From Nocardiopsaceae bacterium (GTDB lineage Bacteria > Actinomycetota > Actinomycetes > Streptosporangiales > Streptosporangiaceae), in NCBI GenBank assembly GCA_017354375.1, contig JAFMRC010000003.1, positions 1 through 57,849 on the forward strand: a stretch of DNA of 57,849 nucleotides, written 5' to 3'. Position 1 is the first letter of the stretch, and every line of letters starts with the position of its first letter. Below the pieces are notes generated by a model. It saw nothing but the letters and a program-made list of their open reading frames with translations, was not told the origin of the DNA and made no database searches. Below, piece by piece: positions 24,986-33,200 of this stretch. The position numbers and the translations under genes were made by a program.

Positions 24986-26479
24986 CTATGGGTTGACTTG
25001 TCGTGCCGCTCGCTGGGCTGGCTGTCGTGCCGGGTGGCTCGCGGCCGGGTGGCTCGCGGCTAGGTGGCTCGCGGCCAGGTAGGCCAGGCCGAGAGCCGGG
25101 AGGAGCCCGTTCCCGGCGAGGTAGCCGGCGGCGCCGTGCCCGGAGATCCCGGCGGCGGCCCCGCCCGCCGCGTACAGGCCAGGGACCGTCCCGCCGTCGC
25201 GGTTCCGTACCTGGGCGTGCTCGTTGACGAGGAGGCCGCCCTGGCTGTGGAACAGGGCCGGCATTACCTGGACCGCCCGGTATGGCGCCCGGAGCGCTTC
25301 GGGGAAGATGGTCCGGCCGAACCGGTCGGCCGCCCGCGCGCCGGAGGCGACTTCCGCCGCCTCGTCCAGTTCGTCGCGCAAGGCAGCCGGATCGGCCGAG
25401 ATGACCTCGGCCAGCTCATCGGCCGAGTCCGCCGTGCGGACGGCGCCGCACTCCGCGACCTGCCGGTAGTCGGTGAACGCGAGGCTCAGGGCGTGGATCC
25501 GCTGGTCCAGCACGATCCAGCCGGCGGCGCCTGGCTGGGTCGCGAGCGCGGCGGCGTACTGAGAGTAGCCCACGGTCTCGTCGCCGAATCGCCGGCCGCG
25601 GGCGTTGACCAGGATGCCGCCGTGCATGATGGTGGCCCAGGTGACCAGCGTGCGGGCCTGCTCGGACAGCCCCGCATGCCCCTGGTACGCGTCGAGGTAG
25701 CCGACATCGGCGCCGCAGGCCGCGCCGATGCGGAGCGCGTCCGCCTGCGCGTACTCGCTGCCGTGGTACTCCGCGCTGGCGATCTCGGGCAGGTGCTCGC
25801 GGACGGCTGCGCGGTCGGCCGCGTAACCGCTGGTGGCCAGCAGCAGCGCGGAGCCGCGCACCGATTCCCGTGAACCATCCGGGCGCTCGATCACCGCGGT
25901 CACGCCGCCGTCTTCCGGAACGCCGCCGTCTTCCGGAACGGCGGTGTCCTCCGGAACGGCGGTGTCCTCCGGAACGGCGGTGTCCTCCGGAACGGCGGCG
26001 ACCAGCCGGGCCGGGACCAGGACGTCGATGCGGTCGCTGGCGGAGACCGCGGACATCAGGTGGCGCAGCAGTTCCGATCCGTGGCGGCTGGGAACGCTGT
26101 GCATCCGCGGCACGCTGTGGCCTGGGTAGCCGAAGTCGGTGGGCAACTCGATCGGCACGCCGACATGGTCGGCCAGCCATTCCACCAGCTCCGCGCTGAC
26201 CGTGGCCAGGGCGCGGGCCGCGACCGGTTCGGCGGAGCCGTGCGTCTTGGCCGAGATGTCGGCCAGGAAACGGGCCGGAGAGTCCTCGATGCCGGCGGCG
26301 CGCTGGAACGCGGAGCCGGCCCCCGGGATCATCGCGGTGGACATCGACGTGTTGTTGCCGCGCCGGAAGTGCTCGCTCGCCTCCACGACCAGGACGTCCA
26401 GGCCGAGCTGGGCCGCCCGGAGGGCGCCGCACAGGCCGCCCCCGGCCCCGGCCACGACCAGGTCGACGTCGATGGTCAT
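24986..26479 (-). CDS. FAD-dependent oxidoreductase, fumarate reductase/ketosteroid-dehydrogenase type
   Basis: 497 aa. N-terminal FAD dinucleotide motif VVAGAGGGLCGALRA followed by the acidic VVEA; the C-terminal FAD contact reads GLYAAGGAAAGISGHGAAGYLAG. The family reduces or dehydrogenates carbon-carbon double bonds. AGGAG eight bases upstream selects ATG 26479 over 26515. Two coding tandem repeats are present: five to six 18-bp units encoding (A/G)VPED(T/G) at about 25902-26000, and 15-bp units encoding AASHP/AASHL at the C-terminus. A TGTTCC-N7-GGAACA palindrome lies 17 nt upstream. Confidence 0.87.
   Translation of the reverse strand: MTIDVDLVVAGAGGGLCGALRAAQLGLDVLVVEASEHFRRGNNTSMSTAMIPGAGSAFQRAAGIEDSPARFLADISAKTHGSAEPVAARALATVSAELVEWLADHVGVPIELPTDFGYPGHSVPRMHSVPSRHGSELLRHLMSAVSASDRIDVLVPARLVAAVPEDTAVPEDTAVPEDTAVPEDGGVPEDGGVTAVIERPDGSRESVRGSALLLATSGYAADRAAVREHLPEIASAEYHGSEYAQADALRIGAACGADVGYLDAYQGHAGLSEQARTLVTWATIMHGGILVNARGRRFGDETVGYSQYAAALATQPGAAGWIVLDQRIHALSLAFTDYRQVAECGAVRTADSADELAEVISADPAALRDELDEAAEVASGARAADRFGRTIFPEALRAPYRAVQVMPALFHSQGGLLVNEHAQVRNRDGGTVPGLYAAGGAAAGISGHGAAGYLAGNGLLPALGLAYLAASHLAASHPAASHPARQPAQRAARQVNP
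25033..25078 (-). repeat. 15-bp tandem repeat in the FAD oxidoreductase 3' end
   Basis: Three units of GGTGGCTCGCGGCCG type (plus view) encode the AASHP-like C-terminal tail. Confidence 0.7.
25902..26000 (-). repeat. 18-bp tandem repeat in the FAD oxidoreductase gene
   Basis: About five and a half units, two of type GCCGCCGTCTTCCGGAAC and the rest GGCGGTGTCCTCCGGAAC, encode repeated VPEDTA/VPEDGG in a presumed surface loop. In-frame, so copy number could vary without inactivating the enzyme. Confidence 0.85.
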
Positions 26480-26495
26480 CGAGATGGCTCCTATC

Positions 26496-26514
26496 TGTTC
26501 CGTGAAGAGGAACA
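26496..26514. promoter_or_regulatory. IclR-type operator upstream of the FAD oxidoreductase
   Basis: TGTTCCGTGAAGAGGAACA: perfect 6-bp inverted repeat with a 7-bp spacer, 17 nt upstream of the ATG at 26479. Confidence 0.65.
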
Positions 26515-26650
26515 TCGCGGCCCCATCAACTCTGGCACCGGATCCCGGCGATCGTCAATATCTGACCTGCTAGGCATCGTTACCGAGCATTGCCATGGAG
26601 AAGTTACTGATCTATCGTCGCACTGACCGGGAAATACCCGGGCAGGGAAC

Positions 26651-26669
26651 TGTTTCTATGAGCGGAACA
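26651..26669. promoter_or_regulatory. IclR-type operator at the IclR start
   Basis: TGTTTCTATGAGCGGAACA: same 6-7-6 design as the site at 26496 with one arm mismatch, ending two bases before the iclR-type ATG. Confidence 0.6.
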
Positions 26670-26671
26670 AT

Positions 26672-27454
26672 ATGCCTGTCATGACCGAGTCCGGTGCGGG
26701 CACCGAGACCGCCGTCCGGGTGGCGGACGTGCTGCTGCTATTCACCGACGGCCCGTCTACGCTCGGCGTCACCCGGATCTCCAGGGAACTGGGGCTGAGC
26801 AAGGCCGTCGTCCACCGCATCCTGCGGTCCCTGATGACGCGGGGCATGATCGCCTACGTGCCGTCCAGCCGCGAGTACCGGCTGGGGCCGGCCATCGCGG
26901 CGCTGGGGGCACGCGCGCTGCGCGAGTCGGACCTGCGGTCCGCGGCGCTAGGGGTGCTGCGCCGCCTGCGGGACGAGACCGGGGAAACGGCGACGCTGAC
27001 CTCGCACGTCCTGGACGGCCGCGTGTACCTGGACCAGTTCGAGGGGAGGCACGAGATCAAGATGACGGTGGAGCTGGGCAGGCGCTTCCCGCTGCACGCG
27101 GGAAGTTCGGGCAAGTGCATGCTCGCGTTCCTCCCCGCGGCCGAGCAGGAGCGCGTGCTGGCGGGCCGGCTCGACGCGCTCACGCCGGACACCATCACCG
27201 ACCCGGTCGCGCTCCGCGCCGAGCTGGCGCGGGTCCACGCGCGCGGGCACGCGGTGTCGGCCGGCGAGCGGCAGGCGGACGCGGGGTCGGTAGCCGCACC
27301 GGTGTTCGGCCTGTCGGGCGATGTCGTGGGGGCCATCTCGGTGTGCGGGCCGCGGTACCGGCTCACGGCGGACTTCGCCGAGCGCATCGCGCCCCAGGTA
27401 AGAGCCGCCGCGTCCCAGATATCCCGGCGGATGGGCTGGCACGGTGGGGAATGA
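26672..27454 (+). CDS. IclR family transcriptional regulator
   Basis: 260 aa. N-terminal winged helix (RVADVLLLFTDGPSTLG... with recognition helix GLSKAVVHRILRSLM) and a C-terminal IclR effector domain (LHAGSSGKCMLAFLP, then VSAGERQADAGSVAAPVF). It is divergent from the FAD oxidoreductase and first in the 26672-33144 unit. Two matching palindromes at the two divergent starts suggest it controls both arms. The downstream CoA-transferase gene overlaps its end by 11 nt. Confidence 0.92.
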   Translation: MPVMTESGAGTETAVRVADVLLLFTDGPSTLGVTRISRELGLSKAVVHRILRSLMTRGMIAYVPSSREYRLGPAIAALGARALRESDLRSAALGVLRRLRDETGETATLTSHVLDGRVYLDQFEGRHEIKMTVELGRRFPLHAGSSGKCMLAFLPAAEQERVLAGRLDALTPDTITDPVALRAELARVHARGHAVSAGERQADAGSVAAPVFGLSGDVVGAISVCGPRYRLTADFAERIAPQVRAAASQISRRMGWHGGE

Positions 27455-28643
27455 CCCCGCGCCGGAGGCGCTTGCGGGAGTGCGGGTGCTGGACGTGGCC
27501 ACGCTGTTCGCGGGGCCGCTGGCCGCGACGCTGCTCGCCGATCACGGCGCGGAAGTGATCAAGGTGGAGCACCCCCGGGGCGACCCGGCCCGTACCCACG
27601 GGGCCAGCAAGAACGGCGTCGGCCTGTGGTGGAAGATGCTCGCCCGCAATAAGAAGGCCATCACGCTCTACCTCGGATCGCCCCGGGGCCAGGAGCTGTT
27701 CCGGGCGATGGCCGCCGACGCGGACGTGGTGATCGAGAACTTCCGCCCCGGCACGCTGGAACGGTGGGGGCTGGGCTACGAGGCACTGTCGGAGATCAAC
27801 CCGCGCCTCGTCCTGGCCCGCGTCACCGGGTTCGGGCAGGTCGGCCCGTACGCGACGCGACCCGGGTTCGGGACGCTGGCCGAGGCCATGAGCGGTTTCG
27901 CCGCGGTGACCGGCGAGCCCGATGGCCCGCCGACGCTGCCGCCATTCGGCCTCGCCGATGGCGTCGCCGCCCTCACCGCGGCCTTCGGCATCATGACCGC
28001 CTTGCGGGCCCGGGAGTCCACCGGTCGCGGCCAGGTGCTGGACCTGGCCATCATCGAGCCGCTGCTCTCCCTGCTGGGGCCGCAGGTCACCGCCTATGAC
28101 CAGCTCGGGACCATCCAGCGCAGGACCGGCAACCGCTCGGGCAACAACGCGCCCCGCAACACCTACCGCTGCGCCGACGGCACGTGGGTCGCGGTCTCCA
28201 CGAGCGCGCAGTCGGTCGCCGAGCGGGTCATGCGACTGGTCGGCCGTCCCGACTTCGTCGATCAGCCGTGGTTCGCCTCGGGGCGGACCCGGGCCGAGCA
28301 TGCCGACGAGCTGGACGCCGCGGTCGGAGCCTGGATAGGCGAGCGATCGCGCGAGGAGGTCGTCCGGGCCTTCACCGACGCGCAGGCGGCGGTGGCGCCG
28401 GTCTACACGGCGGCGGACATCCTCGCCGACCCGCAGTACCAGGCGCTGGGCAGCATCGTGCAGATCGACGACGATGAACTAGGGCCGGTCAAGATGCAGA
28501 ACATCCCGTTCCGGCTGAGCGAGACGCCGGGCCGGATCCGCACCACCGGCCCGCGGCTCGGCGAGCACACCGAGGAGGTTCTCGGCCGGTACGGGCTCGA
28601 CCCCGGTGAGGTGGCCGGACTGCGCGCGGCGGGCGTGCTGTGA
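27444..28643 (+). CDS. CaiB/BaiF family (class III) CoA-transferase
   Basis: 399 aa, normal family length. Opens with the family signature LAGVRVLDVATLFAGPLAATLLADHGAEVIKVEHP (residues 9-43), then DVVIENFRPGTLERWGLG. Class III enzymes move CoA from succinyl-CoA or another donor to an organic acid. GTG start inside the end of the IclR gene. Its neighbour, a CitE-like lyase, acts on CoA esters, so the pair probably activates and then cleaves a C4-C6 dicarboxylate; itaconate/citramalate-like acids are one possibility. Confidence 0.9.
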   Translation: MGNDPAPEALAGVRVLDVATLFAGPLAATLLADHGAEVIKVEHPRGDPARTHGASKNGVGLWWKMLARNKKAITLYLGSPRGQELFRAMAADADVVIENFRPGTLERWGLGYEALSEINPRLVLARVTGFGQVGPYATRPGFGTLAEAMSGFAAVTGEPDGPPTLPPFGLADGVAALTAAFGIMTALRARESTGRGQVLDLAIIEPLLSLLGPQVTAYDQLGTIQRRTGNRSGNNAPRNTYRCADGTWVAVSTSAQSVAERVMRLVGRPDFVDQPWFASGRTRAEHADELDAAVGAWIGERSREEVVRAFTDAQAAVAPVYTAADILADPQYQALGSIVQIDDDELGPVKMQNIPFRLSETPGRIRTTGPRLGEHTEEVLGRYGLDPGEVAGLRAAGVL

Positions 28644-29515
28644 TCGGCCGCGCGCGGAGCTGGCTGTACGTGCCGGCGCACCAGCCCGGCCTGCTCGCCA
28701 AGGCGATGGCCGGCGAGGCTGACGCGGTCGTCCTCGACCTGGAAGATGCCGTGCCAGCCGCCGCCAAGGAGGATGCGCGGCGCAACGCCCGGCTGGCCGC
28801 CGCGCGGTCGCAGCCGAAGCCGCTGTGGATGCGGGTGAACCCGCCGGGAACGCCCGAGGGGGCCGCCGACCTCGCCGCCCTGGCCGGCACCCCCGCGGGC
28901 GGCGATCCCGCGGGCGGCAGCCTGGCCGGGGTGCGGGTGGCGAAGGCCGAGGATCCGGCGGCCGTGGCCAATTTTTCCGAACGGGTGGGCGCTCCTGTTC
29001 ACCTGCTCATCGAGACTGCCCTCGGTGTGGAGAACGCCTTCGTGCTCGCCCGGTGCCATCCCGCGGTCGCCGTGGTCTCGCTGGGGGAGGCGGACCTCAT
29101 GGCCGACCTGCGTGTCCGCGATCCCGGCGCGCTGGACTGGGCCCGGCAGCGGGTGATCGTCGCCAACCGGGCCGCCGGGCTGCCCAGCCCGCCGCATGCC
29201 GTATGGACCGATGTGGCCGACCTGGCTGGCCTGGCCGAGGACACCGCCGCCGCCCGCGACCGTGGCTTCTTCGGCCGGTCCCTCGTCCATCCCCGCCAGG
29301 TCGAGACCGTCAACCGGATCTTTACCCCCAGTCCCGCCGAGGTGGAGCGGGCCCGCGACCTGCTGGCCGCCCGCGCCGCCCGATCGGAATCCGGAACCAC
29401 CGCATGGCTCGACGACCAGGGCCGTCTCATCGACCCCGCCGTGGTGGCCGGCGCACGGTGGGTCGTCGATCTCGCCGACTCCCTCGCTACCGGAAGGATG
29501 TCCTCCCGCTCATGA
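28640..29515 (+). CDS. HpcH/HpaI aldolase/citrate lyase (CitE-like) family protein
   Basis: 291 aa. Family landmarks: RSWLYVPAHQPGLLAKAM at the N-terminus, VVLDLEDAVP, LLIETALGVENAF and, near the C-terminus, GRSLVHPRQVE. Stand-alone CitE-like proteins are malyl-CoA, citramalyl-CoA or related lyases that need Mg2+. GTG start overlaps the CoA-transferase stop (GTGA). Substrate inferred only from context. Confidence 0.88.
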   Translation: MIGRARSWLYVPAHQPGLLAKAMAGEADAVVLDLEDAVPAAAKEDARRNARLAAARSQPKPLWMRVNPPGTPEGAADLAALAGTPAGGDPAGGSLAGVRVAKAEDPAAVANFSERVGAPVHLLIETALGVENAFVLARCHPAVAVVSLGEADLMADLRVRDPGALDWARQRVIVANRAAGLPSPPHAVWTDVADLAGLAEDTAAARDRGFFGRSLVHPRQVETVNRIFTPSPAEVERARDLLAARAARSESGTTAWLDDQGRLIDPAVVAGARWVVDLADSLATGRMSSRS

Positions 29516-30327
29516 CGACCAGCGCGCTCCTGACCGCGATCGGCTCCGGCACCGAGATCATCGAGCTCGGCCAGCCGTTGTTCACCGGCATGCCCAGCTC
29601 GCCGAACCACCCGGGATTCCGGATGACGCTGGCCCGCCGCCACGGCGACATGACGCGACCCGATGGCAGCTCGGCCGCCAGCGAGGTGCTGATCACCGGC
29701 GGGCATGTCGGCACCCATATCGACGCGCTCGCCCACGTCAGCTTCCAGGGGAAGCTGCACGGCGGCGTCGATGCCGCTCAGGCCCAGGCCGGCGGCCAGT
29801 TCGCCGAGCATGGCGCCGAGCGGATACCCCCGCTGGTCAGGCGGGGCGTCCTGCTCGACGTCGCCGCGGCCCGCGACGCGGACTGCCTGGATCCCGGGTA
29901 CGGCATCACCGCGGCCGACCTGGCCGAGGCGGCCCGCGGGTCCGGCGCGGAACCGGGCCCGGGGAACGTCGCGCTGGTCCGCACCGGGTGGGCCCGGCAC
30001 TTCGCGGATCCGGCTCGCTATCTCGGCCAGGATTCCGGAGTCCCCGGGGTCACCGAGGAGGCGGCGCGGTGGCTGGCCGAACGGCAGGTCGTGGCCGTCG
30101 GCGCGGACACCACGGCCTTCGAGCGGATTCCTCCCGGCGCGGGGCACCGGCTGCTCCCGGTCCACCGGATACTGCTCGTCGAACACGGGATCTACATCAT
30201 GGAGCACATGAACCTGGAGGACGCGGCCGCCCGGGGGCTGACGGAGTTCGCGTTCATCGCGGCGCCGCTCCGCATCGTCGGCGGCACCGGGTCGCCGATC
30301 CGGCCATTCGCGGTGGTGGGTGAATGA
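29512..30327 (+). CDS. Cyclase family protein (kynurenine formamidase-like)
   Basis: 271 aa. Contains the metal-binding family motif HVGTHIDALAH (His/Asp ligands) near residues 64-74, preceded by DLGQPLFTGMP-like IELGQPLFTGMP. The family hydrolyses formamides or cyclic amides and esters. The true ATG at 29512 overlaps the lyase stop (ATGA); the longer open frame back to 28825 is overlap with the lyase gene. Confidence 0.87.
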   Translation: MTTSALLTAIGSGTEIIELGQPLFTGMPSSPNHPGFRMTLARRHGDMTRPDGSSAASEVLITGGHVGTHIDALAHVSFQGKLHGGVDAAQAQAGGQFAEHGAERIPPLVRRGVLLDVAAARDADCLDPGYGITAADLAEAARGSGAEPGPGNVALVRTGWARHFADPARYLGQDSGVPGVTEEAARWLAERQVVAVGADTTAFERIPPGAGHRLLPVHRILLVEHGIYIMEHMNLEDAAARGLTEFAFIAAPLRIVGGTGSPIRPFAVVGE

Positions 30328-31826
30328 CCGTCCCCGCGAAGAGCACCGTCCCCGCGAAGAGCACGGGCACCCCCACCCCCGCGCAGCGGCTCGCCGAGCT
30401 GGCCGCGGCCGTCTCGGCCGGGGGACTGGCCCCGGAGCTGCGTGACGACATGGCCAGGCGCGTGGTGGACTTCCTCGGCAACAGCCTGGCCGCCCTCCGC
30501 GAGAAGCCAGCCGCGGTGGTGACCGCGGTGGCCAGTTCCTGGGGCGGCCAGCCGGCGGCCACCCCGATCGGCTCCGCCCAGCGCCGGCCCGCGCCCTCGG
30601 CGGCGCTGGTCAACGGGACGCTCGCGCACAGCCTCGACTTCGATGACACCCATCTGCCGTCGGTACTGCATCCCTCCTCCGCGGTGATCCCCGCGGCGCT
30701 CGCCGTGGCCGAGGAGACCGGCGCCACCGGCCCCGCCTTCCTGGACGCCGCGACCGTCGGCGTGGAGATCACCTGCCGGCTGGGCATGGCGGGGTATGAC
30801 GCGGAAGCGAACAACTCGGTGTTCTTCGACCGCGGCCAGCACGCTACCGCCATCTGCGGCACCGTGGGCGCGGCGGTTGCCGCGGGCATGCTGCGCGGGC
30901 TCGGCGCCGACGAGCTGACGTCGGCGATCGGGATCGCCTGCAGCATGGGCTCGGGCGTGATCGAGGCCAACCGGACGGGCGGCACCATCAAGCGGGTGCA
31001 CTGCGGCTGGGCCGCGCATTCGGGCGTCGTGGCGGCCGACCTCGCCGCCCACGGCCTCACCGGGCCGCCGACGGTGCTAGAGGGCAGGTTCGGGTTCCTC
31101 CAGGCGTTCTGCGGCGATCACGTGGACATCGGCCAGGTCACGAACGACCTCGGCCGGCACTGGGAGACGCCCGGCATCTTCTTCAAGCCCTATCCCTGCA
31201 ACCACTTCACCCACGCCGGGATCGACGCGGCGCTCCGGCTGCGGGCCTCCGGCGTGGCCCCGGAGTCGATCGCCTCGCTCACCCTCGGCCTGCCGGCCCC
31301 GGTGCTGCACACGATCGCCGAGCCGCCCGAGGAGAAAAGGCACCCGCGCTCCGGGTACCACGCCGCCTTCAGCGGGCCCTACACGGTGGCCGCCGCACTG
31401 CTCGGCGGCGGGTCCGGCGGCAGCTCCGTTGGTGGCTCCAGCGGTGGCGGGCTCGGCGTCTTCCACGACGACTTCACGGACGCGGCGGCCTCCGATCCGG
31501 CCCGGCTCGCGCTGGCCGCCAGGGTGAACTGCGTGGCGGACGAGGAGTGCACGGCCATCTTCCCGCGGCAGTTCCCCGCCGTCCTGACCGCCGGGCTAGC
31601 CGACGGGCGCAGCGTCACCGAACGCGTCGTGGCCAACCGCGGTGGCCCCGGCAACCCCCTCAGCGAGGCCGAGCTGACCACCAAATTCCTGCTCAACGCC
31701 CAGCGTTCGACCTCACCGGAGATCGCCTCCAGGATCTCGGAGGTCGCCTGGGACCTGCGCGCGGGCGCCACGGCCGCGGACGTCGCCGCGGTCCTGCGGA
31801 CCGCGGCGTACATACCCCCCAAGTGA
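30324..31826 (+). CDS. MmgE/PrpD family protein
   Basis: 500 aa, usual length. Family includes 2-methylcitrate dehydratase and cis-aconitate decarboxylase. Recognisable blocks: NGTLAHSLDFDDTH (about 94-107), HPSSAVIPAALA, KRVHCGWAAHSGV and PYPCNHFTHAG. ATGA overlap with the cyclase gene. The N-terminus has an 18-bp duplication (VPAKST twice) and a Gly/Ser-rich loop (SGGSSVGGSSGGG) lies near residue 370. Likely a hydratase/dehydratase or decarboxylase step on a tricarboxylate-like acid. Confidence 0.9.
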   Translation: MTVPAKSTVPAKSTGTPTPAQRLAELAAAVSAGGLAPELRDDMARRVVDFLGNSLAALREKPAAVVTAVASSWGGQPAATPIGSAQRRPAPSAALVNGTLAHSLDFDDTHLPSVLHPSSAVIPAALAVAEETGATGPAFLDAATVGVEITCRLGMAGYDAEANNSVFFDRGQHATAICGTVGAAVAAGMLRGLGADELTSAIGIACSMGSGVIEANRTGGTIKRVHCGWAAHSGVVAADLAAHGLTGPPTVLEGRFGFLQAFCGDHVDIGQVTNDLGRHWETPGIFFKPYPCNHFTHAGIDAALRLRASGVAPESIASLTLGLPAPVLHTIAEPPEEKRHPRSGYHAAFSGPYTVAAALLGGGSGGSSVGGSSGGGLGVFHDDFTDAAASDPARLALAARVNCVADEECTAIFPRQFPAVLTAGLADGRSVTERVVANRGGPGNPLSEAELTTKFLLNAQRSTSPEIASRISEVAWDLRAGATAADVAAVLRTAAYIPPK

Positions 31827-31848
31827 TCCAGAAGTAGAGGTGAGCGCC

Positions 31849-33144
31849 ATGCGGAACCGCTTTCGCTGGCTGACTATCGCGATGATCGTGGTGCTGGTCA
31901 TCATCAACTACATCGACCGGAGCGCCATCTCATACGCGGTGCAGCCGTTGTCGTCCCAGTTCGGGATAACCACCACCGAATACGGGCTGATCAGCAGCGC
32001 GTTCTCGGTGGGCTACCTGGTGTTCGCGCTCGTATCCGGCCCGCTGGTCGATCGCTTCGGCCCACGGCGGATCCTGCTCGCCGGCGTGGTCATATGGTCG
32101 CTCGCGAGCGTGATCACCCCGGTCTCGGGCGGCTTCATCGGGCTGTTGCTCATCCGCATCGTGCTCGGCGCCGGTGAGGCACCCGGCTTCCCCGCGGCCA
32201 CCAGGATCACGAGCCGGTGGCTGCCCCAGGGCGAGCGGGGCTTCGCGCTCGCGCTCATCGGCGGCGTGGCGGTGTCGGGCAGCCTGCTCATCGGCGGCCC
32301 GGTCGTCACGCAGCTCATAGCCGGCACCGGATGGCGCGGCATGTTCTGGATTCTCGGCGCGGCGGGCCTGGTGTGGGCCGTGGCGGCGGCGGGCCTTCTC
32401 TTCAACACCCCCGCCGACAGCCGCCGGGTCTCCGCGGCCGAGCGCGCCCGCATCGCCGCGGACCAGCGACCCGAGGAAGCCGAAGGCGCCAGGCCCCGGG
32501 TGGACTGGCGGAGCCTGCTCGCCAACCGGAACCTGTGGATCGTCGGCGCCGGCTACTTCGCCTGGGGCTTCATGTTCTGGGGATTCCTCTACTGGCTGCC
32601 CTCCTACCTGGCGGAATCGTTCGGCCTGAGCCTGACCCAGGTCGGCGCGTTCTCCGTGGCCCCGTGGGCGGCCGGAATCGTGGGCGCCGTGATCGGCGGC
32701 ATCCTCGTCGACCGGATGTATGCGAGGTACCGGCGGATACGCAGCCGGTTCGCCATCATCGGCATCGCCCTGCTGCTGTCCGGGGCCTCGCTGATACCGG
32801 TCATAGTGGCGCCCTCGCTCGCGACGGCGCTGACCTCGATATCGCTCGGCGTGGGCTTCGGCTTTATCACCGGAGGAATCTGGTGGGTCGTGTCGATCGA
32901 CGCCGAGCCCAGTCAGCCGGCCAGCGCCGCCGGGTTCGCCGACGCGGCGTTCGCGCTGTCCGGGATCGTGGCGCCGAGCGTCATGGGCTTCATCGTGCAG
33001 GGGACGGGCACCTTCACCAGCGGCTTCGTGGTGATGGTCGTGCTGGCGGTCCTCGCCGCGGTCCTGATGCTGGGCTGCACGAGGGAAAGCGCCGGCGCCG
33101 CGGCACGCGCGGCCAAGGAGGCGACTCCCGCCGCCGAGGGCTAG
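31849..33144 (+). CDS. MFS transporter (anion:cation symporter type)
   Basis: 431 aa with about 12 hydrophobic helices. The N-terminal VIINYIDRSAISYAVQPL and GPLVDRFGPRRIL are typical of the ACS subfamily (glucarate, phthalate, tartrate carriers). GAGG nine bases upstream supports ATG 31849 rather than GTG 31840. Last gene of the IclR unit; probably imports its carboxylate substrate. Confidence 0.92.
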   Translation: MRNRFRWLTIAMIVVLVIINYIDRSAISYAVQPLSSQFGITTTEYGLISSAFSVGYLVFALVSGPLVDRFGPRRILLAGVVIWSLASVITPVSGGFIGLLLIRIVLGAGEAPGFPAATRITSRWLPQGERGFALALIGGVAVSGSLLIGGPVVTQLIAGTGWRGMFWILGAAGLVWAVAAAGLLFNTPADSRRVSAAERARIAADQRPEEAEGARPRVDWRSLLANRNLWIVGAGYFAWGFMFWGFLYWLPSYLAESFGLSLTQVGAFSVAPWAAGIVGAVIGGILVDRMYARYRRIRSRFAIIGIALLLSGASLIPVIVAPSLATALTSISLGVGFGFITGGIWWVVSIDAEPSQPASAAGFADAAFALSGIVAPSVMGFIVQGTGTFTSGFVVMVVLAVLAAVLMLGCTRESAGAAARAAKEATPAAEG

Positions 33145-33147
33145 ATC

Positions 33148-33194
33148 GTAGATCCTATCTACGTAAGATAGAATCTACGTAAGTAGGGATCTAC
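33148..33194. promoter_or_regulatory. Nested palindrome/direct-repeat cluster, probable operator-promoter
   Basis: GTAGATCC (33148-33155) pairs with GGATCTAC (33187-33194); between them ATCTACGTAAG occurs twice (33157-33167 and 33173-33183), 16 bp apart, each containing a TACGTA core. AT-rich compared with the surroundings; ends 7 nt before the ATPase gene. Confidence 0.65.
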
Positions 33195-33200
33195 CTTGGG

